A DNA stretch of 64,000 bases from Sarcocystis neurona (GCA_000727475.1 KL647294.1:267758-331757), one strand, 5' to 3'. Shown: positions 20,901 to 32,230, counted from the stretch's first letter. The notes: generated by a model from the sequence alone, not told the origin. Made by a program: numbers and translations.

Positions 20901-23109
20901 CTCCTGCTCTCTCTGCAGAAGTGGGAGAAAGGAGAGAAGAACGAAGGGGATAAAGAGGCCACGCCGTCCTGCATCCACCCGACATGCGCCGCGCCGAGAA
21001 GCAGGAAACGGGAGAAACAACAGCCGCGTGGCAGCAGCAGTGTGTCTCGCATGTTGCTGCAGCAGCAGCTGGACGATGACGCGCAAAATCTTCAGCAAGG
21101 CGGGACCCCGTAGCTCTCTGCGATTTTGTTGCTTCCCCATGGGCAGCAGAGAAGGCAGCGCAATGCGACAAATATAAAGAAGAGGGTGCAATAGGAGCAG
21201 CAGCAGCAGCAGAGGCAGCAGCAGAGCCAGCAGCAGAGGCAGCAGCCGGAGAATGAAAAGTTGTTGCTGGTGATGGGACTGATAAGGACGACGCGAGTTT
21301 CTTAGAGACGAGGAAGGAGGTGGAGCAGCACCAGCAGCAGGACACCAGTGCCGCGGTTGAAAAAGCAGAAGCAGGAACAGCAGCGCGTGAGGGAGGAGGT
21401 GCTACAGCTGTAGCAGCCGCAAGAACGTGCAGAGCAGCAACAGCAGCAGCGCGTTTCCTGAGAGCAGCAGCAGGCTGCTTCCCCACGGTGGTAACAGCGT
21501 CCGCGGAAGGACCACCAGGCAGTCCAGCTGCAGCAGCCCTGGCAGCAACGAAGGCCACAAAGCGAGGCCGTTGAGAAATTTTAGCACCGGCTGCAGAAAA
21601 GACAACGGAGGCAGCAGCGGGAGCAGCAGCAGCAGCAGCGAGACGCACAGGACGCTCGACAGCAGCCCCGGAACGCGCAGCAGTAAACCAAGCATCAAAG
21701 AGAGAGGAAGTGCAGCTGCCTGGTAAGAGTCTTCCTCCCTGCCGCCGCCGTTTCAGCTGCCGGTGAAAAGCTGTCGCTGCTTCTGCTGCTGTTGCTGCTT
21801 CCGCTACTGCTGCTGCTGATGGCGAGCAACTGGAGGTAACAAAGGAAAGACAGACAAACGGACGCCAGTGAGAAGGACGTGCCACTGCCCCGCTTGTTGC
21901 TCCTGCATGTGTTGCTGCTGCTTCTTTTTCACAGCTTCTGCCGCCTCGTGGTGACCCTGCGTTTGCTTCGGCTCTTCTGGCCGCTGCTGCTGCTGTTGCT
22001 GCCTCGCTGCTCTTTGCTGCCGCCAATCCTTTACGTGCAGAAGCTGCTGCTTCCTTCCCTGCTGCAGCTTGGTCTACCGAGTGTTTCCCACCTGCAGCTG
22101 CTGCTCCTTCCTCTGCGGCTTCTCTGCCTGCCGCTCCTGCGGCTGACTCTGCCGACGCAGCAGCAGTCCCGCCCCGTACTCCCCGCGTGCTGCGCCGAAT
22201 TCCTCCAGCTGGGTTCAGACGAGGACTGCCAGCAGCACCTGCTCCCCATCCTCGTCCGGTTATTGCTGGTGGCGTGGCTTTCAAAGCTGTCGCAGCATCT
22301 GCTGCTGTTGATTTCCCGCCCGCTGCGGGTGCTGCAGCTGCGGTTGCTTCTGTCGCTCGGCCTCCTGGCCACGCTCGGATATCTGCTGGGGCGCTTGCAT
22401 GCGAGGGGCGTAACGGGAGTACTGCTGCAGCTGCTGTTGCTTTTTTCGTTGATGCTGCTGCTGGGTAGGTGGCTCGCGCTGAGCGGTCGGCTGCTGCTGC
22501 CCTCCCGCTGACCTCACTTGCTACCGCTGCATACCTTGCTGTCGCATGCTTTGCTATTGCTGCCCCCTGCTTCGCTATTGCTTCTGCGTATTTTGCTGTT
22601 GTTGCGTCCTGCTTCGCTGAAGCTGCTGCTGGGGCTCGTCGTCTGTGTGGGGCTGCCACTGCTGCAGCTGTTGGTTGTTTTGTTGCTGCTGCACGTGTTG
22701 TCGCCTGTGCTGCTGCTGCACGTGTCACACGCGCTGCAGCGGCAGTTGCTGCTGGGCAGCCGACGCCATGGAAGAGTCTGCGAGAGTCTCTGCAGGAGCA
22801 GCTGCCGCTGCAGCGACTTTTAGCGACCGCACCTGCAGGTGCAGCAGCAGCAGCAAAGAAGCAACCCCACACGGCAAGGAGAAGAAGCAGCAGCCGCAGA
22901 ACTATATCAGCAAGGGGAAGACTGCGAGTGACGCTGGAGCCTGTCTGCTGCTGCTGTATCTTCGCCGGCTGCATCATCTGTGCTGCAGCTCCTCCTGCTG
23001 CGTCACTGCCTGCTGCTGCTGCTTCACTGCCTGCTGCTGCTGCTGCGTCACTGCCTGCTACTGCGGCTGCCGGAGAAGGAGGAGGAGGAGCAGCAGCACC
23101 GAGGGCCAA
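17932..23109 (-). CDS. Very long Ala/Gln-rich hypothetical protein (1,725-codon ORF)
   Basis: A single open frame from the ATG at 23109 to the stop at 17932. Residues 1 to about 1000 are mainly Ala with Gly, Pro and Thr, translated from GCA/GCT repeat. From about 1010 to 1300 the sequence is more ordinary, for example LPFAFRRLMGAADLPPA, FKQRFGRQEILSAQFPSA, CMRQRHFQLRKLIQEKIS and HDPLLMHEPLAKNKHLILHP. A Gln/Glu/Arg-rich charged region follows, then VRIEGWLLKKKQQQ near 1520, RFLHQWERNPEASYRRR near 1620, and the end SEEEVRQYYKAAVDLGAEAR. The last 700 residues are the best evidence for coding on this strand. The Ala-rich first half may be partly intron, because CAG repeats leave every frame open and antisense ORFs up to 460 codons overlap it. 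No family is recognised. Confidence 0.5.
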   Translation of the reverse strand: MALGAAAPPPPSPAAAVAGSDAAAAAGSEAAAAGSDAAGGAAAQMMQPAKIQQQQTGSSVTRSLPLADIVLRLLLLLLAVWGCFFAAAAAPAGAVAKSRCSGSCSCRDSRRLFHGVGCPAATAAAARVTRAAAAQATTRAAATKQPTAAAVAAPHRRRAPAAASAKQDATTAKYAEAIAKQGAAIAKHATARYAAVASEVSGRAAAADRSARATYPAAASTKKATAAAAVLPLRPSHASAPADIRAWPGGRATEATAAAAPAAGGKSTAADAATALKATPPAITGRGWGAGAAGSPRLNPAGGIRRSTRGVRGGTAAASAESAAGAAGREAAEEGAAAAGGKHSVDQAAAGKEAAASARKGLAAAKSSEAATAAAAARRAEANAGSPRGGRSCEKEAAATHAGATSGAVARPSHWRPFVCLSFVTSSCSPSAAAVAEAATAAEAATAFHRQLKRRRQGGRLLPGSCTSSLFDAWFTAARSGAAVERPVRLAAAAAAPAAASVVFSAAGAKISQRPRFVAFVAARAAAAGLPGGPSADAVTTVGKQPAAALRKRAAAVAALHVLAAATAVAPPPSRAAVPASAFSTAALVSCCWCCSTSFLVSKKLASSLSVPSPATTFHSPAAASAAGSAAASAAAAAPIAPSSLYLSHCAAFSAAHGEATKSQRATGSRLAEDFARHRPAAAAATCETHCCCHAAVVSPVSCFSARRMSGGCRTAWPLYPLRSSLLSPTSAERAGAGRRRRRRRIGQAAAAAGAAAAAEGETTADLLAAGKAEEGPDGDGVTAKGREDRQRREEAAAEADTDSGRVPGRTAAAAAERRADVMPARRTPAEATAKKKRPVAAAAAAARETPAAGWTGREREDGGTGGGSTAAQRQGGGAAGEGGTPAPGREVLAAGAREHEIALSQATAAAEENTCAGADGDGAAPQATTRAGPAGAETAAAGATEAAAEVVLAEEAAAAQEKVAEEAATGGEKGANPAAAVQGDAARNEAAGEGGGGDAGEGDTNGSSSALKKLLLPFAFRRLMGAADLPPAATVFSARRQQIEYASLSAAAAREFFGATAPTTPQRPHKRGEAKTGHAQEQQQQLLGQPQVSEEDNSVDLEAVLEQEEAESLAAEAAALLSPSPLSSSFASSNFSTPHSSTTLRSPFVSAASSSLASPSLLSASSSLSSASLLSSATHAFKQRFGRQEILSAQFPSAALFLQLVGLLPPPVSAAAVQYRQQKAARLCMRQRHFQLRKLIQEKISARHQQVLLFGHAHDPLLMHEPLAKNKHLILHPLFTSAAARHRMRLLRRVIKKATAQQNQGKPAHQQQPDREGKPVQQQGDREEEEKEEEKQGRRDRRAQQGKRGRLEDGRQQEQQQERERHLLVQQTLLQQGEGGGGTLQSEQLQEAATAEDEVKRERIRRKTQRREVPPCGEEEAGEFVIQQRQQQPGEARENRQQQTLQQPEQKEGGSPPQPQSGGQEGGAGGGEGRGAPAEEEQQQEEERDVRQQQKQQQLAAAAAATLERMHAAKQRATLDLVRIEGWLLKKKQQQRHNKKKSSGSSPLFELFLQREGATRAALAEAVRRTAAGGVVLQPQQERKAAAVAGGAAAAGVANGRSTDDGTAGSIRQPSAAATENRFLHQWERNPEASYRRREARRKGELLLDFLASATEPALSSPTEPPTVEQQHAEQQAEKLQQREKEGGDTKTPDELLAMSEEEVRQYYKAAVDLGAEARRLNAR

Positions 23110-24474
23110 GCAGCATCCCCTCCATTTGTCTGCGCTTCTAGGGCAGCAGATTCCACGCCATTGTTAAATCTGTATGAAAAAAACTTGCTGCTGCGGCTGC
23201 GCACCGAGAACCTGCTGCTGCAGCAGCAAAGACTGCCACGACCGTCTTTAAAAAAAAGCCGACAGCAAACCGCTAGTGGCTGCGCCTGCTGCTGCGAGAC
23301 GCTGCTGCTGCTGCATCTGCTGCCGTTCCTGCTGCTGCGTCTGTTGCAGCGGTAGCACTTTTTCTTCTCAACGTCCGCTCCGGTGACACACGCAGGGCTA
23401 CTGCCCTGCTCTTGCTCAACTGCGGTCCCTGCTGCAGCTGACCGCACAACCGATCTGCTGCTGCGACTGCCGCTGCAACTGCTGTTGCTGTTGTCACCGT
23501 CCCTGCACCTTCCAGGGCTTCCCCCCTTTCCGTGGGCCGCTCCTGCTGCTGGTGGTGCTACTGTCGCTGGTGCTAGCGACGCTGCTGTCGCTGCTGCTGT
23601 ACTCCTGCGATTCCCTCGCCTTAGTTCCTGTTTGCATGGATTTCTGCCTCAGCTCGCTGTCTGAGGCTTGTCGATTGCTGCTGCGGCTGCTGTTGTCGGC
23701 GCGCGTCTGCTGCAGTCCACTCTCATCTCGTAGAGGTCAGCAGCTGGTAGGGGGCTGCCAGTCTTCTGGTGATTCATACTTCGTAGTTTATAGACGTTGG
23801 AAATAGACTTCTCCTTCTCTCTCTTGACGTTCGTCTCCTTCTTCTCTTCCTCTCTTTAAGGATATGCATTTGTGGTCATTGTGGTCATATACACCAATAT
23901 GTATATGCATGTGCACGAGGTAAGCTGTGCCTACATACACGGAAGTCCGCAGACGTGTAGGCGTGCATTTGAACATGAAGAGAGAGGAAGGGAGAGACAG
24001 CGTCAGCCACGTCTGAGTTGCATGTCTACTAATTTGTTACATATAGGACTGATGGCAACTCAGCATGCAGGGGGAGGTGTATGACGTCTGTGCCTGTATA
24101 CGTGTGTGTGTGTGTGTGTGTATGTGTGTGTGTGTCTGCAAATCTATTTCCTTCCTTTATCCGTCGGGTAATATATATTATTCGTGTTCTTTGGGATGAT
24201 AGCAGGACGGCATGCGGCGAGGCCTGCGGAACGCTTGAAGCAGCAGGGTAGTGTGCTGTCGATTTTGCTGTCGTCTGCTCGTGGGGCTGTTGTTGCTGCC
24301 GGCACGGCCAGTGCTGGGTGCTGCTCCTTCCTTTGTTGCCACGGCTGCTGTTGTCGCTGCTGCGGTTGCAGTTGCAGTGCACACGGGCTGTAGGAGCACC
24401 GCGAGCCAGAAGACCGGTCGTAGCAGCAGCGGTTGTCACCGCACCAACAGCGACCGACCGCCGCAGCAGCTGCG
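23110..24474. other. CTG/CAG-rich then mixed sequence, no firm gene
   Basis: To about 23,750 it is CTG repeat open in several frames. From 23,800 to 24,180 it is less repetitive and includes a (GT)n tract at about 24,103-24,136. It probably includes the upstream flank of the long minus-strand ORF starting at 23109. No promoter element could be named. Confidence 0.45.
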
Positions 24475-25311
24475 CTAGAACGCCAACAGCTGTCGCTGCG
24501 CGGTGCCACGAGCGGCAGCAGTGGCGGCGGTGTGTTGGCGGTGGCGGTGTGCAGCAGCAGCAGCAGTCGAGGCCGCAGCAACAGCGTCGGGGGTCTGTCG
24601 CAGGGAGAAGAGCAAAGAGAAAGGGATGGAGGAGAGAGACGCGGCGACGGCGGAGTCAAGGAAGACGCGCGGAAACACGTTTTCGGCACAGCCGCAGCGC
24701 ATGCAGTCACCCAGCAGGACAACACACACTGTAGCTGACGGGCTTGCTTGTCTGGTGCGTTCTGTTGGCTGCTGCTGCTGCTGCCGGTCCCGCTGCTCGC
24801 CTGTCGGTCGCGGACGGCGGGGGGGCTACGTCTGAGTGACTGACTACTAGATTACTGCTACTACCGCTGCCAGGTTTCTGCTGCTGCTGCTGCTGCTCTT
24901 TGACCATGTTGCTGCTGCGGCTGCTTGCTGTTGCTCGTGGTCCTGCACCCCGTTTTGCTGCTGCTCCAGCGGCTGCCGCGTGGCGGCGCCCTTCGTTGCG
25001 CGCCTGCCGCTGCTGCTGCTGCTGCCGCTTGTCCAGCTGCTGCCGCGGTCCTGCTGCCAAGTTCCTGCTGCCGCATTCCTGCTGCACGTGGTCACGTAGA
25101 GAGTTGCTAGTGTGCCAGAGCTCCCGTGCGCAGCAGCAGGGGTTGCTCCTTCAGTAAAAACTTGGGGAAGCACTTGGTCCTCCAGATAAACTGGTCCTAC
25201 AGAATCGGGTAATAAGTCACATCCGTGTATGTTGTACTGGTATAACAAGGGAACGCACATACGCGCAACGTTTACACGCTGTGTTCGGGCCACAGCGATA
25301 CCCGTATACAT
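24475..25311 (-). CDS. Weak candidate exons, hypothetical
   Basis: Two minus-strand stretches look less repetitive than their surroundings. At 25311-25090 the frame reads CVPLLYQYNIHGCDLLPDS and GPVYLEDQVLPQVFTEG. At 24729-24475 it reads VVLLGDCMRCGCAENVFPR and VFLDSAVAASLSSIPFSLLF after an acceptor-like GCTACAG. Between them lies CAG repeat. A single spliced gene is possible, but phases were not resolved and no family is secure. Confidence 0.22.
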
Positions 25312-28171
25312 GTGTATTTATTTATAGATAGATAGATAGACACATGGATATGTAGGTAGATGGGTAGTTACAGGTATCTCCACGCATACCCGTGTGTGTA
25401 CATATAGACGATACAGGGAGAAATTAGGCCGTGAATGCACGCATACAGACACAAATACACACATACGCATATGCATATATATGTATACATATAGATGTAC
25501 AAAGATAGACAGATATATATAGATACGTGTATCCACATACGGTTATCAATATATATATGTGTATATACGTGCGATTGTCAATACATATATATATGTACGT
25601 ATTTATACGCGTACGATAGCCAACGTGGATACGGATGGCGTTGTGTTGTCCCTACGCGTAGGCGTTGGCAAAACAAATACGTAGACATACTTAGAGATAT
25701 GTGGGTAACAGTTCCATCATTTTCATCGGTGCGGGAGACATGTCAAACAAATTTTACTGCAAGTGTCTGGGGAAGCCTACGTTCGCCTACACATAAAACT
25801 CTGTATGTACATATATGTATGCGTACGTGGATATACTTCTAGCCATCTGCGTGTGTCCTTGTACTGAAAATATATACATATGGATATATATGTATATATC
25901 AGACAGTGAGGCAGACAGGTACGAAAGCACCTCGCAAAAACCGCAGCAAATAATGTTGCTCTTGCTCCGCCGCTGAGGCTCTTTCCTGGTAAGCTGGACA
26001 AGTATTCTCAACAGCAGGAGTGGTCCCACCACTGCAGAAGCCGTAGCACCGGCAGCAGCTGCAGAAGGGCCAACAGCAGCTGCTGCGGTGGAGTGTTCCT
26101 CCCCTCCGTTGATTCTGTTGTTGGTCTCCTTTCTCCTTTGTCGGTAGACATGCACGCGTCTGCTGATTCTAGTTCTACAAGCAAAGACTGATGCACACGT
26201 GTGTATATGCGCCTGGTTAACTGGGAATATACTGCCCCCGTCACAGAACTCGCGGACAGGAGTTTACACAGATAAATACTTTTTTGTGGAACCCTTACCA
26301 GGGGATGTGTGCTTAGCACGAGGATTTGCATGGCTATTCTACAACGCTGTACGTTCCTTGCTACCCGCACGTATGTACGTCCTTTTATATATATATATGG
26401 AGAGATCTCTACTACGTATATTTTCCGCTGGCTCCCTTTGCTTTACAGACGTGGGCGAATATTTTTTCCGTTCCCGTGTGTCGGCTGCAGTTGTGCGGGA
26501 GCTGCTAAAAAACGTGGATATCTGTCGTCAGAGCCCGCAGCATCCTCAACCGTCCAAGATTCCGCATGGTGACCGACTTCCTGGAAAGTTTACTCGGCAG
26601 TTAACATGACATCTTCGGTTATACCTGTGCGTCTGACTACGTGAACGATACACACATATATGTCGCGAGGGAGAAAATCCTGACTCTTCGTACGTACGCG
26701 TATGTACACAACGTTTCAACTGTCTCTCTGTGTATGTGTACACGCGTCTTAAGCTTCACAAAAAGCGTCATTAGGACAGCTCAAGTCCCAAAATAGGAAC
26801 ACTGCTGGAGCTAGCAACGTCCGCTGCTGGCGGGCACGGGGCGGTAGTATTTCGCGTTACGGAGTAGTTCACATATATGTTTATATATGTACCCACACCT
26901 ATATGAAGGAGAGGAACACTTATAGATCTAGGGGCCTACCCTTGTATACCGGTCGAGACAACGTGTACAAATGCACAGGCCTACAGCCGCGGGCGCCGGA
27001 ACCACGGGCACGAACAGCGACAACGTGATTTGACAGGCAAAGAAATTAATGTACACACCGACCCAAGTCGACATATGCACCAGCGCACCACTATGCCTGG
27101 TAGACACAACTATATAGATCCACACACGAATAGACCTATTTATTCGCCTTTTCCCACACAGAGATACGCAGACCTGACTACATAAATGTATTACGACGTG
27201 CGACTACCACGCGTACGCATATATATATATATATACATACTTTTATTAATATATTTATATCTAAATGTCTATACGTATATATATATATATATTCTCTATA
27301 TTTATATACATACATGCAGACATAGATAAATACGCGTACTCACATCTGTGGATACACAAGTACTTCTATATATGTATGTTGAGTATGCTGCTTGTATACA
27401 CGGCTGAAAAACGTGCACACACCCACACGTATATGCATTCACACATATTCTCACGCGTACGTTCATCGTCTGTGTATGCGGCTGTGTGCGTTCCGGTCGG
27501 AGAGATACTAGCAGGCAGGCACACAGGTGCATGGACGCGTACAAGCACGTGCGTAGAACCCCCCAGGCGCCGAGGGAACCTGCAGGGGAGCGTATGCATA
27601 GGTATCTTTTGTGTGAAAAGATAATCTACATCGTTGAACGTTGACGTACTTCCACATACGTATACAGGTATACAAGAACCCTCCGCATATCATAACAGGC
27701 GTGTTCACACATACTCAACTGCATACACGCACAACACTTGTGGGGGTATAGACGTGAAACAACAACACAGGGGCGTGTGTATACGCGAAGCAGATGGTGG
27801 TCTGCCATACTGAAGCGGACGCGACGCCTGCAGCGTGGCTGGTACGCTATTCTTCACTGGCACGGCTGCAGCTTGCAAGCGAGATGGATGTGAATATGTG
27901 AAGTATAAGCCTTTGGTGGACTTGCTGCGTGCTTTCCTTTTTAGCTGATGCTTCTTTTTCTCCGTCTATCAAGTAGGAGGCAGTGCGAATCCACGAACCC
28001 ACGCTGCAGCGATGTCATAGTGGAAGAAGGGCGGCTCGAGCAGACCCAGCAGTAGCAGCAGCGACAGAGGGAAAAGCAAGAAGTGTCTCAGCAGGAACAG
28101 CTGACTTGTCCCAGCGACGACGGCAGTGGTTCGTCAAGGGGCAGCTACGGTGGTGGCCCTAACCGTGTGAG
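25312..28171. other. TA/CA-repeat stretch, no firm gene
   Basis: Contains TAGA-type tetranucleotide repeat near 25,320-25,345, many (TA)n and TACATA tracts (25,470-25,610; 27,220-27,310), and little CAG except 25,990-26,090. The plus frame 26,199-26,609 (136 codons) has a fairly ordinary middle (FVEPLPGDVCLARGFAWLF; SAAVVRELLKNVDICRQSP) and might be an exon, but nothing identifies it. Confidence 0.4.
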
Positions 28172-28575
28172 GAAGTCATCTAACCGCAGCAGTAGCAGCA
28201 TTTCAGCACTCTGACAGCGCAGAACCTTCCGTTGCGGGTACAGCTGCTGCAGCAGTGAGAGCAGGACAACCGTTTCGGCAGCAGCAGCAGTATGATTGGC
28301 AGCCAGAGATATATCAGCAGCAGTACCAGAAGGAGTGTGAACAGCAAGAGGGCGGCTCAGAAGGTCATGAGCAGCACAGAAGTACTGAAAACAGCTTCAT
28401 CGTCGCAGTGGCAGCAGCACGCCAGCTGCAGGAATTGCAGAGAAAGCGCAAGCCACCTGCCAACGAGGCTACTGACAGCAACACGGACAGCAGCGGTCTG
28501 CTTAGCACCTGTGGACTGCCAGCAGCAGCAACAGCGCTACAGGAGCAGTCGCACGGGGAAGCCACCCCTATTTAG
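28172..28575 (+). CDS. Weak candidate: Gln-rich hypothetical protein
   Basis: A plus frame is open from about 28172 to a TAG ending at 28575, with no ATG near its 5' end (the first start-like codon is GTG at 28255). It may therefore be an internal or last exon. It reads QPFRQQQQYDWQPEIYQQQY and then NSFIVAVAAARQLQELQRKR, ending SHGEATPI. Its composition is closer to protein than the flanking repeat, but no family is recognised. Confidence 0.28.
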
Positions 28576-29858
28576 GGCAACGAGCATCAACGTCACACAG
28601 AAGAGGCGGAATAGAGCAGCAGCAAGAGCAGTCCCAGCAGCAGACAGACTACCTTAACAGCAGAAGCCGCAAGGAAAGCAGCGGCAAGACGAAGCCGCAG
28701 TAGCTCTCGCAGGGGCACCTTGAACAGCAGCCCCGGCGCAAAGAAACCTAACGTCGGGCTCTCGCTGCAGTATCGACACCCCATCAACTCGCGCCTGCAG
28801 CAGCCGCAGGAGCCAAAGCGGCAGCAACACCAGCAGCCACAGAGGAAGCAACACCAACAGCAGTGGCAGCAGCAATGGCCGCAGCAATAGCAGCAGCCAC
28901 AGGGGAGGCAACAACAGCAGCAATGGCAGCAGCAGGAGCAGCAACAGCGAGAGCCACAGCGGCAGCAACACCAATAACGAGAGTGGAAGCAACAACAGCA
29001 GCAGTGGCGGCAGCAAAAGCAGCAGCACCGGCGCAGCTACACTCGCACTCCCACTATTAACACACTACTATAGGAGAAGCAGTGAAAGTCTGCATCAGGA
29101 GGTTCTGTTGTGCCGCGTCCTTCTTCCACATGCACGCGTGCACACCTAGTTGTAGAATCCGTCTCTGTGTCTTGCTATGAGAAGCAGCAGCTTCTCCTAG
29201 GTGAGAACCGCAGGGAATGCAATCGCACATGCGGTGGGGCACCAACAGCATTATTATACGAATCCCCGCAGCAGAAATATACATTATAACAGCGTCGCGG
29301 TCACAGCAGGAACAGCAGCAGAGAACGAGAGACGCATTTACCCCGCGATCTACCGGTAGCGGTCCTTGCAGCAGCACCCAAGAAGCAGCCGCGGCAGCAG
29401 CCACCCCGTCGCGTGCACACACTCAAAATACAAGCAGCAGAAAAACCTACAGAGTTCCATCAACTCTACCGCACATGCAGCAGCAAAAAGCACAAATCCC
29501 GGGGCGCACACGGGAAGTTCGACAGCCGCTGCAGAGACGAAGCAGTGACACACGGCCACCACACGGCGACACGTGCACCAGCAGGGGTAGTGGTAGTAGT
29601 AGATCCCAGCAGGATCACGCGACAGCAGCAGGTGGTCAAACTGCCAGACCAGCAACACTTTCAGTCGCAGAGGGGAAGTAACCGTGGCAGTTAAAGCAGG
29701 TGCGTGCAGGAGCAGCAGCAGCACATATGAGCAGCAGCAGCACATGGGAGCAGCAGGAGCAGCCACAGCTGCGTAGCGCTAAACCGACGACGGTTGACAC
29801 CGCTACTCGCGTGTGCATGTGCACACGTGAAACGGACTAGCTTTTTTTGAAGAAGTGT
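28576..29858. other. CAG-repeat stretch, no firm gene
   Basis: Imperfect CAG repeat is densest at 28,790-29,030, where the minus frame is almost pure Leu and the plus frame is Ala/Thr. From 29,080 to 29,800 there are mixed Ser/Gln/Arg frames on plus and Cys/Leu frames on minus. Nothing favours a particular frame. Confidence 0.4.
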
Positions 29859-30574
29859 TTATAAAGCTCTGCCTAGACTTTCTTGGGCGGAAGGCTGCCA
29901 TATTTCTTCCGCTTTTTTACTCTTCACTCCCTCTTGAGGCAGATGCTGGAGTTTCGCCGCTCTGCGCCAGCGCCGTCCTCCTTGTTTTTGCCGTTCCGTC
30001 CTCTTCTTCTCCGCCTGCGGCCGCGCTAAACGACGACTCCTGGTGCCTTCCGCTGCTGCGCAGCCCGCTGCTGCTCTCCTGTCCTCCAGCAGCAGCTGCT
30101 GTTCTCCTGTCCTCCAGCGGTGCCGCTGCTTCCCCTGTTGCGTCCTTCTCTGCTGCAGTCGCTGTAAACCACAGGACGGCTGCTGCGCTGCCGACTTGTG
30201 CCGCTGAACAAGAATAGATAGCTGCAGCAGCTGCTGCAGCAGCAGATCGCGCTGCCACCTCGTCCCTCTCTGTGTGCAAGACGGCGTGCTGCTGCTGCTT
30301 CTGCCGCCCGTTGCCGAGCCCGCCCAGCTTTGCCAAGTTTCTTTGCTCCTACCCCAAACCCGCAGAAGAATGCACATACCGCAGCAGCTGCGGCAGCAGC
30401 ATCGCTACCAGAAGATCTTTCGGCCTTTCTACTGCCAGCAGCGGTAACCTGCACGTCCTTAGCAGCAGCAGCCGACGCCGCAGCAGCGCAGCTCATGTGA
30501 CTCTCCGCTCTACAGAGGACGAGGAGGGAAGGGATGCCCGAGTCCCCCGTCTTCATGGAAGAACACTGCATCAC
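29859..30574 (-). CDS. Weak candidate: Ala/Arg/Gln-rich hypothetical protein
   Basis: Three overlapping minus frames are open. The frame from 30574 begins SMKTGDSGIPSLLVLCRAES after an acceptor-like GATGCAG and reaches a donor-like GCG then GTATGTGC. A lower frame ends LPQEGVKSKKAEEIWQP. A spliced minus-strand gene is plausible, but which frames join is unresolved and no domain is seen. Confidence 0.28.
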
Positions 30575-31446
30575 ACATCAGCAAGACAACCGCCGTCGCG
30601 TAGGTGTACGTCTAGGTGGATACACACGCTTCTCCCCTACACATATCTACACGCGATACAGCAGCAGATGGTCCTTAGCCAGCTGTCGGTGTTTGTAAGC
30701 ACTCCTTCACCTATATAAAAGGCAGCGGTACGCGGGAGAAGGCAGCAGCAACGAATACGTAGAGTCCAAGAAGCACGCAGCGTATATCTGCAGCAGGAGG
30801 GCCGTACGTCTGCCCAGCTGCTGCAAGAGATAGACCCAGCAGCCGCTGTAACGCTGCACAGCAGCAGCAGCAGTACTCCACGGGTCTTGGAGAAGTCCTG
30901 AGCCAAGCAGCACGTGTGCAAGCGCAGCAGCAAAAGGGCGCGACCGCAGCAGCAGTGACAGCAGCGTGGTGTGTGGGTCACATACAGCGGAGGGACAGCA
31001 GCGCGTGCGGCAGCAGCGCAGCAGCGAAGAACTGGAGCAGTGGGAGGCGGAGAACGGGCTGCCGCTGCTGCTGTTGGACGGTTTTTCTCTCGTCCGAAGG
31101 TGGCGGGCGGGCTTTATACGCGGCACGTACACTAGCAGCACCACCAGAAGCAGCAGCAGCAGGAGGTTTGCCTTTGGCAGTCTCCCTCTCCGGTCCACAC
31201 CAGAGCTTCCCGAAGAGACGGGCAACATCTGCTGCGTCTCGCCTCCGTCGGGCTGACTTGAAGATTTGCTGCTGGTGAAGAGGAAGCACCCGCAGCCGCC
31301 CAAAACAGCAGCAGGAGGAAAGAGAAGAAACAGAGCAGCAGCACGTGCAGCGAAGGGATGGCAAACGTCCGACAGTAGCGGCAGAACAACGCAGTCTGCG
31401 GCAGCAGTAGCTGGAGGGACACAGGACTAATAGCAGCTGCGGCTCT
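30575..31446. other. CAG-repeat stretch, no firm gene
   Basis: Open in several frames because of CAG/GCA repeat. Both strands give low-complexity Leu/Cys/Ser or Ala/Arg sequence. The (CA)- and (TA)-type repeats seen elsewhere are absent. Confidence 0.4.
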
Positions 31447-31995
31447 TCAAGCCGCTGAACCGCCGCGAGCAGCAGCACCAGACGAAGCTCTGAACAACTG
31501 CGGAGCACCACGTGCAGGAGGGACGCACAGCAGCAGCTGCTGCTTTTGGCCAGCAGCAGCAGGACCAGCAGCAGCAGGACCAGCAGCAGCAGGACCAGCA
31601 GCAGACTCTGCAGCAGTAGCAGCCGAATGAGCAGCAGCTGCGACGTCGGGTGTGGACAGAAGCACCGCAGCGGCACTTTGTAGCAACAGATGCAGCAGCG
31701 TCGCCAGTACCAGGTCGTTGAGAGGTGGTTCCCCCAGCAGCCATAAGTGCGCCGCTGCAGCAGCTGCCTCAGCAGCAACAGCCTCTCGCGCAGCATTAGC
31801 AGCAGGTGATGACGCGACGCAGCAGCAAACTTCCGACAGCAGCGTCTCCTCGTCGTCCCCGCAGCAGCAAAAAGTCTCAGCGTTCCCAGCAGCACTTGTC
31901 CCAGGAGCTGCACCAGCTCTCACTAGGATATACGTTTGTCTGCCCCTTACAGCAACGTTTGCCAGCTGGTTGCAGCGGGGGGGAAGGCACCACAT
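31447..31995 (-). CDS. Candidate exon of an Ala-rich hypothetical protein
   Basis: A minus frame of 182 codons. After a Cys-rich start it reads GDDEETLLSEVCCCVASSP, then HLWLLGEPPLNDLVLATLLH and LLLQSAAAVLLSTPDV. It then enters GPAAA pentapeptide repeats coded by a 15-bp minisatellite. The Leu-rich middle segment resembles a helical globular region more than random repeat translation. No family, and start and end exons are unknown. Confidence 0.33.
   Translation of the reverse strand: MWCLPPRCNQLANVAVRGRQTYILVRAGAAPGTSAAGNAETFCCCGDDEETLLSEVCCCVASSPAANAAREAVAAEAAAAAAHLWLLGEPPLNDLVLATLLHLLLQSAAAVLLSTPDVAAAAHSAATAAESAAGPAAAGPAAAGPAAAGQKQQLLLCVPPARGAPQLFRASSGAAARGGSAA
31550..31605. repeat. 15-bp minisatellite, about 3.7 copies
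   Basis: Perfect direct copies of CCAGCAGCAGCAGGA at 31550, 31565 and 31580 and a partial fourth. The minus strand reads it as Gly-Pro-Ala-Ala-Ala repeats. Confidence 0.85.
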
Positions 31996-32230
31996 ACAGG
32001 CTCCACATGTGGATGAAGCAACACGCGCAGATCAACTGGCAGCAGCAAGGAAAACCAGCAGCAGGAGGAGCAGCAACCCAGATACAGGCAGGAGGAAGGA
32101 CTAGTCGCAGCAGTAACGCGGCGCAGCAGCGACGTCTGGCAAGCGCGACGCAGTAGCAACGAAGAGCGGCAGCGTCAACATGTAGCAGCAGCAGCAGGCG
32201 GCGGTAGGGCAGCAACAACAGGAAGCGGCG

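Noticed and set aside
19731..21113. 460-codon plus-strand ORF, Leu/Arg/Pro-rich
   Set aside because: It lies antisense to the long minus ORF and is almost only CTG-repeat translation. Poly-Leu with Arg is what antisense CAG repeat gives.
24475..24729. Resemblance to an Mpv17/PMP22 membrane protein (GDCM..., VFLDSAV...)
   Set aside because: The motifs are too close together and the central Trp-rich signature of that family is missing.
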